Shown: piece by piece, positions 8,765 through 16,873 of the stretch
Layout: each line of letters begins with the position of its first letter
How positions within the stretch are numbered: position 1 is the first letter of the stretch
NCBI GenBank assembly: GCA_017548425.1
Contig: JAFZAB010000027.1
Span: forward strand, 1-55,079
Direction of reading: 5' to 3'
Length of the DNA: 55,079 nt
Source: Victivallales bacterium
GTDB taxonomy: Bacteria; Verrucomicrobiota; Lentisphaeria; Oligosphaerales; Oligosphaeraceae
The notes under the pieces: model-generated
The model's database searches: none
What the model was told of the DNA's origin: nothing
What the model saw: the letters and a program-made list of their open reading frames with translations, nothing else
Program-made: the position numbers and the translations under genes

Positions 8765-11614
8765 TCACTTTGTCAAAACATTTTCCCGCCAGGCGCCGCC
8801 GCCATACGGGCAGACGATATGGGCCTTCTGGAAACCATCCAATGTCGCGGGCGGCTCGTCCCTCACGGTTGCCGCCTTAGCAAACCATTCATCGCCACTC
8901 AGCATAACTTGCCCATCGATATGCAGTTCCGCCAGAACGCCGCAGGGCAGTCCGCCGCTGTCGCTACCACGAATCATCAGGACATTCTGTCCGTCTTGCA
9001 GTTCTTTGGAGAGGTCAAATTCATGCAAGATATTCCAGTCCTGCGTCTTGCCAATCAGGCGTCCATTCAGATAGACGGTCGATAAATCATCGACGGCGAC
9101 TTTCAGCACGGCTTTCTGCCCCGCCTTTGCCGTAAATTTCTTCCCTACGAAGCATGTGCCGCCAGCCTGATTCACGATATCGCCGCTCCAAATCCAACTG
9201 GCCTCCGTCTTGAAGTAATTTGTATTCTCAAGTTTGAAAAGATAGGCGTCGATGACCCGTTTGACAGGGTTGGCTTCCTTTTCAAGTTCTTCATTCACAG
9301 GAATCAGCGGCATGATGGGCGGCGGCAGTTCCGCTGTTCCGCAGATGACGAAGCCATACGGCTTCAAATCGACGGATACCACGCCATTTTCGCCAATGAC
9401 GCCCTGCCCTTCGCTGGCCGTGATTTCACGCCATTCGCCGTTGCCAAGCTCCGTTGTGCCTTTTACCGACTTGTCTGTCACATTCATGATGAAGGCATAG
9501 CGCTGACCGTTCACTTCCAATACGTTAACGCGAATGGCCGCATCAGACGCTTTTGGCGGCGGCAACGGCTTGCCGTGCATCGTCACGCCAGAGAAGCGAT
9601 GCACTTCCTCCGTCGTTTTATAGATCGTCTCCATGAAATCGACGCTTTTCACGAAATTCGTGCCCCACAGGCCGTATCCTGTGCAGGCGTTGAGCATCGC
9701 ATCGAACGCCATGAATCGCATTTCATGCAACGACGGATGGACCTTCGCCCGTCCATTCGGGCCGTTTTCGGGATTTTCGCCCCAGCCGAAGCCCTGCAAC
9801 GCCATCCAGATCGGCTTGCGATGCCATGTCGTGTCATCCATCCGCAGGCAGTATTTGCCGACGGATGTCATCGTCTTGTCCTCTATGCCCGAATGGCTGT
9901 TCGGCGACGGAATCGGATAAATATCGCAGCCCCAAATGTCACAGGCCTCGCCGTAAGGCCGCAAATCTTCCACTTCGTTACGCGGCGCGGCGTTGATCCA
10001 CACGGGATGGTATGGATCGACTTCACGATACGTCTCATAGCTTGCCTGCAACATCCCATACGATTTGCCGCCCCACAACGGTTCATCGACCATGAAATAA
10101 CCGAACAACGCGGGATGGCGGCGAATGGCGGGCGTCAACCGTTCCTCCAGACGTTTGCGGAATGAATCCTGCATTGCAGGGCTGGCTTCCGCATAGCCCA
10201 TCGGCACGATGGCTTTGATGCCGAACTTGTTCAATTGGTCCAGCTTACGGATATTGGCCTCTTCGTCCGCGCTAAAATGCAGGAAACAGCAATTGACGCC
10301 GTGACGCGCCGCATAGTAGAGGAAATCATCGTCATGCGAACGGATGCTCCACTGCACAATCGGGAAGAACGGCTTGCCGTTGATGGTGAAATAACGATTG
10401 GGCTGGCCAATGATTTCGATAGGAGCCGACGGAACTTTCAAGATTGTCTCTTCAAAATGTTTTAGGACTTTGCCGTCCTTATCGACAACATCGCAGGACA
10501 GGATATGCTTGCCATCCGGCATCAATTCTTTTTGAAGATCCAATGCGATGTTGACGATTTTCAAGCCGTTCAGCCATTGGGTTCCTTTTGAATTGGTAAA
10601 AGAATAATTCACGGCATGCGGCGTCCCATCCGTATGGACACGGAAACGGATTTTCTCCGGCAGGTTGGACGAATATAACGTGTTGCGATAGAAAGGTTCC
10701 ACGACTTCCAAACGCCATGCGTCACGCGGATCTGGCACGATCGTTTCCAATTTGAAATTGCTGAAGCCGATGGCGGCTTTCGTCTTGGCCCCAAACGTGA
10801 CGGAAACACTTGTGACGCCGCTATTTGCAGGAACTGTAAATTTCTGGAATTTCCGTTGTGTGGAATTCGCCACGTCATTGAAGGCGAAAGCGCCTTGCAC
10901 ACGCGGCTCAATGTGCGTCGAAATCTCATGGAACGGGAACGCGGGATCCACTTCGCCAATGCCAATGGCATCGTAGGAGAGACGATAGGTCATGCCTTCT
11001 TTGACGGGAATGCCGTATAATATGGCCGATTTGCCGCCTTTGACAATGACGCTGTCATCCGTAAACGAATCGACATTCTCCAGATTCCACTGGCCGCCCG
11101 TCCCTTCGTCGCGGCGCAGACGAGCTTTGCGAACCACGAGATTGCGGAATTGGATTTTCGCGCCATTCGTCGAACGTAGGGCGATATAGCCGCTCGTCGA
11201 CTCCGTCGCGTAGCTGAACGACGCCTTGTAGGTCTTCCAATCCTTCGTCGCATGGAATTTGGCCGCTCCCGTGCTACGATAAACTTCCGCACCGTTTTCA
11301 GGCCAATGCCATTCCAGATAATTTTGCACCATCGCCTCTTCCGCGCATTTCATTTCATATGAAAAGACATACGGGACATTTGGTTCGATTTTGATGGGAT
11401 ACGTGACGATGGCCTCCTTGCCGTCCTTTCCGGACAACGTGAAATCAGCCCCGTCGTCACCGCCATGCTCTGCAATGACCTCTGCCCTAATGCTCCAACC
11501 GACAGGAGCGCCGTTCGCCCCTATCTCCTTCCAATCAGCATTCTTCACAATGTTTTCCTGCCCGATAGCCGTCATGCCAAGCAAGCCAATCAACGCCCAA
11601 AGACACTTTTTCAT
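8765..11614 (-). CDS. Secreted multidomain glycoside hydrolase-like protein
   Basis: The 949-residue protein begins with a Sec signal peptide (MKKCLWALIGLLGMTAIGQ) and has AAGGAG before its ATG. Residues ~20-165 and ~175-290 look like two beta-sandwich carbohydrate-binding modules. The middle (about 395-700) is a TIM-barrel with PFFPIVQWSIRSHDDD, GYFMVDEPLW (candidate acid/base Glu511) and KPIWMALQGFGW. The C-terminal ~120 residues, including VDDLSTVYLNGRLIG, look like a GH2-type sugar-binding jelly roll. This arrangement fits clan-A beta-glycosidases, but I cannot name the GH family. It follows the FAD oxidoreductase gene by only 25 bases on the same strand, so the two are probably co-transcribed and act on the same extracellular glycan. 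Confidence 0.8.
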   Translation of the reverse strand: MKKCLWALIGLLGMTAIGQENIVKNADWKEIGANGAPVGWSIRAEVIAEHGGDDGADFTLSGKDGKEAIVTYPIKIEPNVPYVFSYEMKCAEEAMVQNYLEWHWPENGAEVYRSTGAAKFHATKDWKTYKASFSYATESTSGYIALRSTNGAKIQFRNLVVRKARLRRDEGTGGQWNLENVDSFTDDSVIVKGGKSAILYGIPVKEGMTYRLSYDAIGIGEVDPAFPFHEISTHIEPRVQGAFAFNDVANSTQRKFQKFTVPANSGVTSVSVTFGAKTKAAIGFSNFKLETIVPDPRDAWRLEVVEPFYRNTLYSSNLPEKIRFRVHTDGTPHAVNYSFTNSKGTQWLNGLKIVNIALDLQKELMPDGKHILSCDVVDKDGKVLKHFEETILKVPSAPIEIIGQPNRYFTINGKPFFPIVQWSIRSHDDDFLYYAARHGVNCCFLHFSADEEANIRKLDQLNKFGIKAIVPMGYAEASPAMQDSFRKRLEERLTPAIRRHPALFGYFMVDEPLWGGKSYGMLQASYETYREVDPYHPVWINAAPRNEVEDLRPYGEACDIWGCDIYPIPSPNSHSGIEDKTMTSVGKYCLRMDDTTWHRKPIWMALQGFGWGENPENGPNGRAKVHPSLHEMRFMAFDAMLNACTGYGLWGTNFVKSVDFMETIYKTTEEVHRFSGVTMHGKPLPPPKASDAAIRVNVLEVNGQRYAFIMNVTDKSVKGTTELGNGEWREITASEGQGVIGENGVVSVDLKPYGFVICGTAELPPPIMPLIPVNEELEKEANPVKRVIDAYLFKLENTNYFKTEASWIWSGDIVNQAGGTCFVGKKFTAKAGQKAVLKVAVDDLSTVYLNGRLIGKTQDWNILHEFDLSKELQDGQNVLMIRGSDSGGLPCGVLAELHIDGQVMLSGDEWFAKAATVRDEPPATLDGFQKAHIVCPYGGGAWRENVLTK

Positions 11615-11639
11615 GCTTTACTCCTTTATTATTCTGTAA

Positions 11640-14435
11640 TTAATACAACCGTACTTCAAATATCCTCGCAGACGCATCGCCCCATGTTTCCTGCACCGTC
11701 ACGCGGATGGATTTTACCATCTGTTCCGCAAAGGAATGGACACGCAGGCGCATCTTGTTCTCCGTCTCTTCCGCAAGCGTTTTCCACGACTTTCCATCAT
11801 ATCCTTCCACGACATATGATTTCACCAATTGTCGCGGCATGGGAGCGAGATACACACGCGATGGCGTCAAATCCGTATCAAACGTCAAACGAATTTCCTT
11901 CGCCGACACAGGTTCTTCAAAATCAAACAATAACGACTGCGGAAGCTTTTCATCGGGAGACGAAATCCAGCCATGGATGCATTCATCGACTGGGCGTGAC
12001 ACGCCGTCGATGACTTGTTCGGGCTTGGTGTCCAACGCATGACGTAACGGTGGTTGTGTGACAATCGCATATTGTTGCGACTGAACGAATTTCCAACCTT
12101 GCCATGCACGCCCCCCCTTCGAATCCGTCGCTTTGTCGCGCAAAAGCCAATACACCTCATCCTGCGGCGGCAAGACGATCCAGACGTGCGATTTCGTCAA
12201 TTTCAACGGCTTTTCTGGAGCGAACAATACAAAACTTTCCGCTTTTGGCGGGACGGTTCCTTTCACAGTCGCCAACAAATCAGCGCCATCCGGCCCTGTA
12301 GACGGATTGTCGGTTTCACAGATAATCGCCGTCAGTTCAACAGGTTCTGTCAACTTCGACTCCAACAGGCATTCAATCCCGTCAAGATTTTCGACGTCCC
12401 ATCGCGCAAAACATGTCGCACGTTTCATATTCAGAACATGCCTTGTGACATTCTGTTTGGCTCGCAGACCAGACTCATTTCGGTCGTATATTACGACATC
12501 CATGGAACTTGTCGCCGTCACCCTCGCCTTTCGCGCCAAATCTAGCGGGTCTTCGTTGCTCAGTTGCGGGATGAACTGATCGTCTTTCAACAACTGCTGT
12601 TGCAATTCGATGATGTGTTTTTGACCGAACTCCCTTGGCGTCAAACCTTTGGCGATGGCCATGGCGGCAGCCGTGCCCGCCGCCTGTCCGAGCGTGAAAA
12701 TCGTCGCCTCCACACGAGTGCTGCCCAAGGCGATGTGCGTTACGCTCTGACAGCGTCCAGCGAACATAAGATTCATGATATTATGGGAATACAACACACG
12801 ATATGGGATTGAATATTCAGGCACGCCGGGATGGGAATGCCAGTATCCGTTACCATTCGGATTCTCCATGCCCAACGGGTCGTGTGTATCCAGCGGCCAG
12901 CCGCCGTATGAGATTCTGTCGGGGAACATCCGTCCTTCCAACGCATCGTTCGCTGTCAGCACGTAATCGCCTTTCAGACGGAAACCTTCCCGGCGGGCGT
13001 TCATATACGGAACCCACGTCAATTCAGCATTTACCGCATCCGCCTTGCCGCTCCATTCATTCTTCAGCCAGCCCCAGTAGGCGAACGAAATGCGAATCAA
13101 TTCGTCACGGGCCCGTTCGGGATCAACCGTGTCGTCGAAACGACCGCCATGCTCCAGCCACCACGCGGGCGAAACGGACTGGACTCTCCGCGTAAATCCT
13201 TCCGGCAGAACATGCGCCCAAACTGGCGTCTCATACGGGACAGGCTGCTTCCGCATTTCATAACGATAACCGACACAGCCGCCCATGAGGCAGCCGCTCA
13301 TGGTCAGATTATCACATGTTTCGGGGGCCTGCGCTTCGTTGTATTCGCTTTGAGCTTCACGACCAAACATGTACTCCGCATCGGCGAAATAACCGACCCA
13401 GCCATCGCCTGTGCAGTCGATGAAAATCTTTGCCTTAAAACGCATCTGACGTCCCGTCAACGTGTTACGAGAGATGACTGCCGCGATGGCGTCACCATTT
13501 TTCTCCACCGTCAGAACACGTTCATTCGGAAAGACTTTCAGATTCGGTTCACGTTCCACCATCAGACGATAGGCGGCGCTCAGCGTTTTCGGATTTGCTT
13601 GAGCGCGAAGGAGATTCGCCTCTTCACAAAGGCCTGATTCGCGTGAATTCCGCTTGCCGTTCGGATGCGATCCCGCCGCGCCATCCGTTCCAACGCCTAA
13701 TTCACAGCTCGAATTGCCGCCTAAAACAGGGCGGTCATGAACCAACGCCGTTTTCGCGCCTGTACGAGCGGCGGAAAGAGCCGCTCCCATGCCGCCAGGC
13801 CCTGCACCAACGACAACGACATCGTAACTACCGCCATCCACGGGCGTTCCATCCCCACCAGTATATTTCAACCGATCCGCCTGCACATCTGCCAAATCAT
13901 TCGACGGCTTGAAATCGCCGTCCATTGTGAACAGCAACGCATCGCATCGCGCAAAGGCTCCAGAAAGATCTTCCAATTCAACCGTCGCTTCACCCGCAGA
14001 CAAATCGAAATCACCGCCCTTCTCCCAACACCATCCATCTGCCTTCGACATACCGTTGACGGCTTTACTGATGCCATTAACACGAACGGCAAAACGTCCA
14101 GGCGAAAATTCCGGCAGCCAATCTTTCGTCCGCACCCACACATGCCATACGCCAGCCTTTGGAATGCGAATGGCGGTCTTAGCGGATTTGATTGGCTTGC
14201 CGACACCCGCCGCGATCAGATAAGCGGAACCCATCTTGTGGGTAAACTGCGTGTCCAACTTCCATTCGCCATAATCCGCAAACGACTCCGCCTCAAGCCA
14301 TAGGAAGCCTTGAACATGTTCACGCGGCTCCACGACGGGGGCTCTGAAATCCTTCAATTCAGGAATATTCGGTGCGGCGGCAAATGTTGTCAACACCGTC
14401 AGCATCGCACCTAAAAATGGAAAACATTGTTTCAT
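11640..14435 (-). CDS. Secreted FAD-dependent oxidoreductase with flanking carbohydrate-binding-like domains
   Basis: The 931-residue protein starts at ATG 14435 with AGGAT eight bases upstream and has a signal peptide (MKQCFPFLGAMLTVLTTFAA). Residues ~35-175 (FLWLEAESFADYGEW...) resemble a carbohydrate-binding beta-sandwich. A Rossmann FAD site GAGPGG at 210-215 and LVHDRPVLGGNSSCELGVG mark the FAD-dependent oxidoreductase family PF12831. The C-terminal ~130 residues resemble an F5/8 discoidin module. Such proteins are frequent in polysaccharide loci of PVC bacteria, where they are thought to oxidise sugars; the substrate is not known. Export with a non-covalent FAD implies periplasmic cofactor loading or folding before export. 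It forms an operon with the downstream glycosidase-like gene. Confidence 0.87.
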   Translation of the reverse strand: MKQCFPFLGAMLTVLTTFAAAPNIPELKDFRAPVVEPREHVQGFLWLEAESFADYGEWKLDTQFTHKMGSAYLIAAGVGKPIKSAKTAIRIPKAGVWHVWVRTKDWLPEFSPGRFAVRVNGISKAVNGMSKADGWCWEKGGDFDLSAGEATVELEDLSGAFARCDALLFTMDGDFKPSNDLADVQADRLKYTGGDGTPVDGGSYDVVVVGAGPGGMGAALSAARTGAKTALVHDRPVLGGNSSCELGVGTDGAAGSHPNGKRNSRESGLCEEANLLRAQANPKTLSAAYRLMVEREPNLKVFPNERVLTVEKNGDAIAAVISRNTLTGRQMRFKAKIFIDCTGDGWVGYFADAEYMFGREAQSEYNEAQAPETCDNLTMSGCLMGGCVGYRYEMRKQPVPYETPVWAHVLPEGFTRRVQSVSPAWWLEHGGRFDDTVDPERARDELIRISFAYWGWLKNEWSGKADAVNAELTWVPYMNARREGFRLKGDYVLTANDALEGRMFPDRISYGGWPLDTHDPLGMENPNGNGYWHSHPGVPEYSIPYRVLYSHNIMNLMFAGRCQSVTHIALGSTRVEATIFTLGQAAGTAAAMAIAKGLTPREFGQKHIIELQQQLLKDDQFIPQLSNEDPLDLARKARVTATSSMDVVIYDRNESGLRAKQNVTRHVLNMKRATCFARWDVENLDGIECLLESKLTEPVELTAIICETDNPSTGPDGADLLATVKGTVPPKAESFVLFAPEKPLKLTKSHVWIVLPPQDEVYWLLRDKATDSKGGRAWQGWKFVQSQQYAIVTQPPLRHALDTKPEQVIDGVSRPVDECIHGWISSPDEKLPQSLLFDFEEPVSAKEIRLTFDTDLTPSRVYLAPMPRQLVKSYVVEGYDGKSWKTLAEETENKMRLRVHSFAEQMVKSIRVTVQETWGDASARIFEVRLY

Positions 14436-14549
14436 TTTGTTAATCCTAAAATCTATTATATTTTTCAATATTCCATTGTTCTATGTAAATCATTATAATG
14501 CACAATAATATAAATCTCATTTTTCAATTTATTTTTTAACCTTCTCACA

Positions 14550-14578
14550 CAATTGTGCAGTTGGCAACTGCACAATTG
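14550..14578. repeat. Perfect 14-bp inverted repeat
   Basis: CAATTGTGCAGTTG and its exact complement are separated by a single G, giving a near-perfect palindrome. There is no U-run on either side, so it may be a cruciform or protein-binding site rather than a terminator. Confidence 0.7.
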
Positions 14579-14595
14579 CCATATCAATCATTAGT

Positions 14596-14815
14596 ATTTG
14601 ATTCTTGCGACAAAGCGACTGTTTCAAGTAGCGCGCCCCGCGCGCTATGGCAGGAGGTATGTTCTCTCCCCATGCTGCGCGCCACTCCGGGCGCTTGCAT
14701 GAGGTTACGATTATTTCGCACTCCGTGCGATGTCGCTCCGCGACGGAATCACGTTGCCGTATAGCGATGGCCTTTGTCAAATCATGCAATCCTTAGTCAA
14801 ACTAAGTGTGTCCAC
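14596..14815 (+). repeat. Dispersed ~200-bp intergenic repeat, copy 2
   Basis: Same-orientation relative of 3308-3520. It starts with ATTTGATTC, contains GCGCGCCCCGCG, CTCCGGGCGCTTGC, GCGATGTCGCT, CGCGACGGAATCACGTTGCC, and ends near GTCAAACTAAGT. The two copies flank the Fic, UbiB-like, glycosidase-like and FAD oxidoreductase genes. Confidence 0.75.
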
Positions 14816-14860
14816 TAAAATCAAATTTCAGCTGTTCCATGTTCCAAGTAATCTTGACAA

Positions 14861-14956
14861 ACTTTTTCCAGCCAGTGGCTGGAAAAAGTCTGGTCGGAAA
14901 AAGTCATTGCGTCTAGTCTCCTGTAAACTTTTTCCAGTTGGCAAATGGAAAAAGTT
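14861..14956. repeat. Pair of hairpins built from ACTTTTTCCAG and its complement
   Basis: The first hairpin (14861-14889) has a perfect 13-bp stem and a 3-base loop. The second (14926-14956) has an 11-bp stem AACTTTTTCCA / TGGAAAAAGTT and a 9-base loop. A further half-site GGAAAAAGT lies between them at about 14896. The stems carry A and T runs, so in the minus orientation they could act as terminators for the gene ending at 15063. Confidence 0.6.
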
Positions 14957-15062
14957 ATTCAGTTTAGGAATTTTTATTGCATTATCATTCACAAGTGCTA
15001 CAAAAATCATTCAATAACATTACTGGCAAGACCTTCGGTTATTCTGTTCATTCGGTACTCTT

Positions 15063-15458
15063 TCATTCAGTTTTCAGGACAACTTCATTCATTTTGAGTT
15101 TATTCTTATTCACCTCAAAGGTGAAAAGAGTCCTCTCATACTTTTCCACATGAGCCATTAGATACTCTTTACAGAGTTTTCGAATGGCATCTTGGTCAGC
15201 GACAGGACGATCTGTGACAAATTGAATATGATGCTGCCCAAGACGCCGTCCATTGAAGATAATGTATTCCTTAACGCCTTGCGCGGCCAAAGCCGCCTTA
15301 ACCTCCTCCGATTTACTCAGCACATCGCGGTAATGATTCACAACGACATGATTTTCAGCAGTTTCAACATTGAACAGCGACATGATGCAATAAGTACCGA
15401 AAAGCAGTCCGACAATCGCAAGAATCAACAGTTTGACGACACGGGTTGACTCATTCAT
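15063..15458 (-). CDS. Small single-pass membrane protein of unknown function
   Basis: This 131-residue protein starts 8 bases after AAGGAG. One transmembrane helix lies at about residues 8-28 (VKLLILAIVGLLFGTYCIM), followed by an outside or periplasmic ~100-residue alpha/beta domain with repeated charged segments (HYRDVLSKSEEVKAALAAQ, FNGRRLGQHHIQFVTDRP). I recognise no family. It lies just downstream of the amidase gene on the same strand, 46 bases away, so co-transcription is likely. A role with the glycan locus is only suggested by position. Confidence 0.75.
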   Translation of the reverse strand: MNESTRVVKLLILAIVGLLFGTYCIMSLFNVETAENHVVVNHYRDVLSKSEEVKAALAAQGVKEYIIFNGRRLGQHHIQFVTDRPVADQDAIRKLCKEYLMAHVEKYERTLFTFEVNKNKLKMNEVVLKTE

Positions 15459-15504
15459 CTGTTTTCACTCCTTATTGACAATGAATATGTTCCACCGAAA
15501 ACTC

Positions 15505-16725
15505 TCACTTCTGCGGATAGGCGATTGGGCGACGTTCCGCCAGATACAGTTGATATGGATCGCCGTCTGCGGGGCCGACGGACAGCCACCAGCTCCGTTT
15601 CCGTTCGTTCAAATCAACCTCCGCAAACGCGTAGCCGCCCTGCTCCATCGTGCTGTCCAGCCATTCGCCGTCACGATCGACAATCGCCGACGGGCATTTC
15701 GGATCACCGACGCATACCACCATCGGAATACTGTTGTCGATGCTCCGTGTGGACCACGTCTTCGACCAATGCGACTCCTTGCCGTCGCCCGCCAGTGGAA
15801 ACGCCAAGAGTTCCGCGCCATTCAGACGCAACGCCCGTGCGCTTTCCGAAAACCAGTTGTCCCAACAGACGGCGATGCCCAGCCTTCCGAAATCCAAATC
15901 GATGACATTAAACTCATCGCCTGCAATCACGCCGAGCATCTGTTCCGAAACCGTCAAATGGACCTTGCGGTACTTTCCCGCCAGTTTTCCCTGACGATCC
16001 ACGACAAACGCTGTGTTGTGGACATGGCCCTCCGGCGTCAGTTCATGGATATTGGCCAATATATTCACATGGTACTGAACGGCATAACGTTTGCACAGCT
16101 CAAATGTCATGCCGCCCGGAATCGCCTCCGACCGTTCGACGATCGGCAAATCCACCATGCGGTCCGTATGGCATTCCGGCGTGACGATCAAATCAAGATT
16201 CGGCTTTTCTTCGCAGACTTTCCGCAAGGCGTCCTCCATGATGGCGAGATTCGCGGCGAACGTCCGCTCCGTCTTCGGATAGATATTGACCGTCGCCAAA
16301 CGGACGCGCCGCGGCGGCACTTCCGCGACCTCCTCCATGCGGATATCGTGGAAAACCGCCTTGCCTTTCTGCCATTTGTGAACGCACCACAAGACAGCGA
16401 AGTTGCTGCCTTCAGGGGCTTTAAATGTCTCGTCGAAGCAACGCAGACCGTCCGTCTTGTCCTGAAAACCGATGTAGTCCCGTTGGATCATCTTCGAACA
16501 ATCCTCCGTCTTGCACCACGTCACAAGCATTGTCGCGTTATTGAACGACTTCATGGGAACGTCCGCCACAGCGGTGAAACGGTATGTCACGCCAGCCTTC
16601 ACGGGAACGGAACATTCCCAATGGCCGACACTTGCGGCATCCGTCAATTCAATGGACAACGCGCCGTTTTCATTCCCGAACACTGGTTGAACGACATGGG
16701 ACGGGCTGAAATGCTTCCAGTTCAT
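15505..16725 (-). CDS. Carbon-nitrogen hydrolase (nitrilase superfamily amidase) with N-terminal sandwich domain
   Basis: Family members hydrolyse amide or nitrile C-N bonds. The catalytic triad is visible as Glu184 (VTPECH), Lys254 (KYRKVHL) and Cys287 (IAVCWDNW) in the 406-residue protein. About 135 residues precede the hydrolase fold and look like a beta-sandwich (GVTYRFTAVADVP, SNFAVLWCVHKW), which is unusual for this family and resembles a carbohydrate-binding module. No signal peptide is seen, so it should act in the cytoplasm. The start has AAGGAG close upstream. It is divergent from the heparinase-like lyase, sharing a 148-base intergenic region, so it may remove an amide-linked group (such as N-acyl) from an imported sugar. 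That substrate is inference. Confidence 0.88.
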   Translation of the reverse strand: MNWKHFSPSHVVQPVFGNENGALSIELTDAASVGHWECSVPVKAGVTYRFTAVADVPMKSFNNATMLVTWCKTEDCSKMIQRDYIGFQDKTDGLRCFDETFKAPEGSNFAVLWCVHKWQKGKAVFHDIRMEEVAEVPPRRVRLATVNIYPKTERTFAANLAIMEDALRKVCEEKPNLDLIVTPECHTDRMVDLPIVERSEAIPGGMTFELCKRYAVQYHVNILANIHELTPEGHVHNTAFVVDRQGKLAGKYRKVHLTVSEQMLGVIAGDEFNVIDLDFGRLGIAVCWDNWFSESARALRLNGAELLAFPLAGDGKESHWSKTWSTRSIDNSIPMVVCVGDPKCPSAIVDRDGEWLDSTMEQGGYAFAEVDLNERKRSWWLSVGPADGDPYQLYLAERRPIAYPQK

Positions 16726-16820
16726 AACGCTCCTTTGTGGCTATTCCTGATAAAAAAACTTTGATTCTCTTCAACTTTATTAACTTAATGTAATGGATTA
16801 TTTTTCAAACTATGTTAAGC

Positions 16821-16826
16821 TATAAT
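16821..16826 (+). promoter_or_regulatory. Possible -10 element of the lyase-nag gene run
   Basis: TATAAT at 16821-16826 lies 48 bases before the lyase ATG in the divergent intergenic region. No good -35 hexamer is seen at 17 bases, so an activator may be needed. A nearby ATTAACTTAAT (16780-16790) is a small inverted repeat that could be an operator. Confidence 0.35.
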
Positions 16827-16873
16827 TTGAACATTTTTTCAAAGCATGTACCAAACCACACGCAGAATCAACC

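Larger units (their letters stand above)
14436..15062. other. Gene-free stretch with repeat copy 2 and several hairpins
   Basis: No gene is supported in these ~630 bases. From left to right they hold an A-T rich segment that should contain the promoter of the minus-strand operon, a perfect 14-bp palindrome (14550-14578), the second copy of the ~200-bp repeat (14596-14815), and two hairpins built from ACTTTTTCCA and its complement (14861-14889 and 14926-14956). The hairpins may end transcription of the small membrane-protein gene on the minus strand. Confidence 0.6.

Noticed and set aside
15433..16764. A 443-codon plus-strand open frame over the nitrilase-family gene
   Set aside because: The minus-strand protein has the complete Glu-Lys-Cys triad and a ribosome site; the other frame is Arg/His/Ala rich with no recognisable fold.
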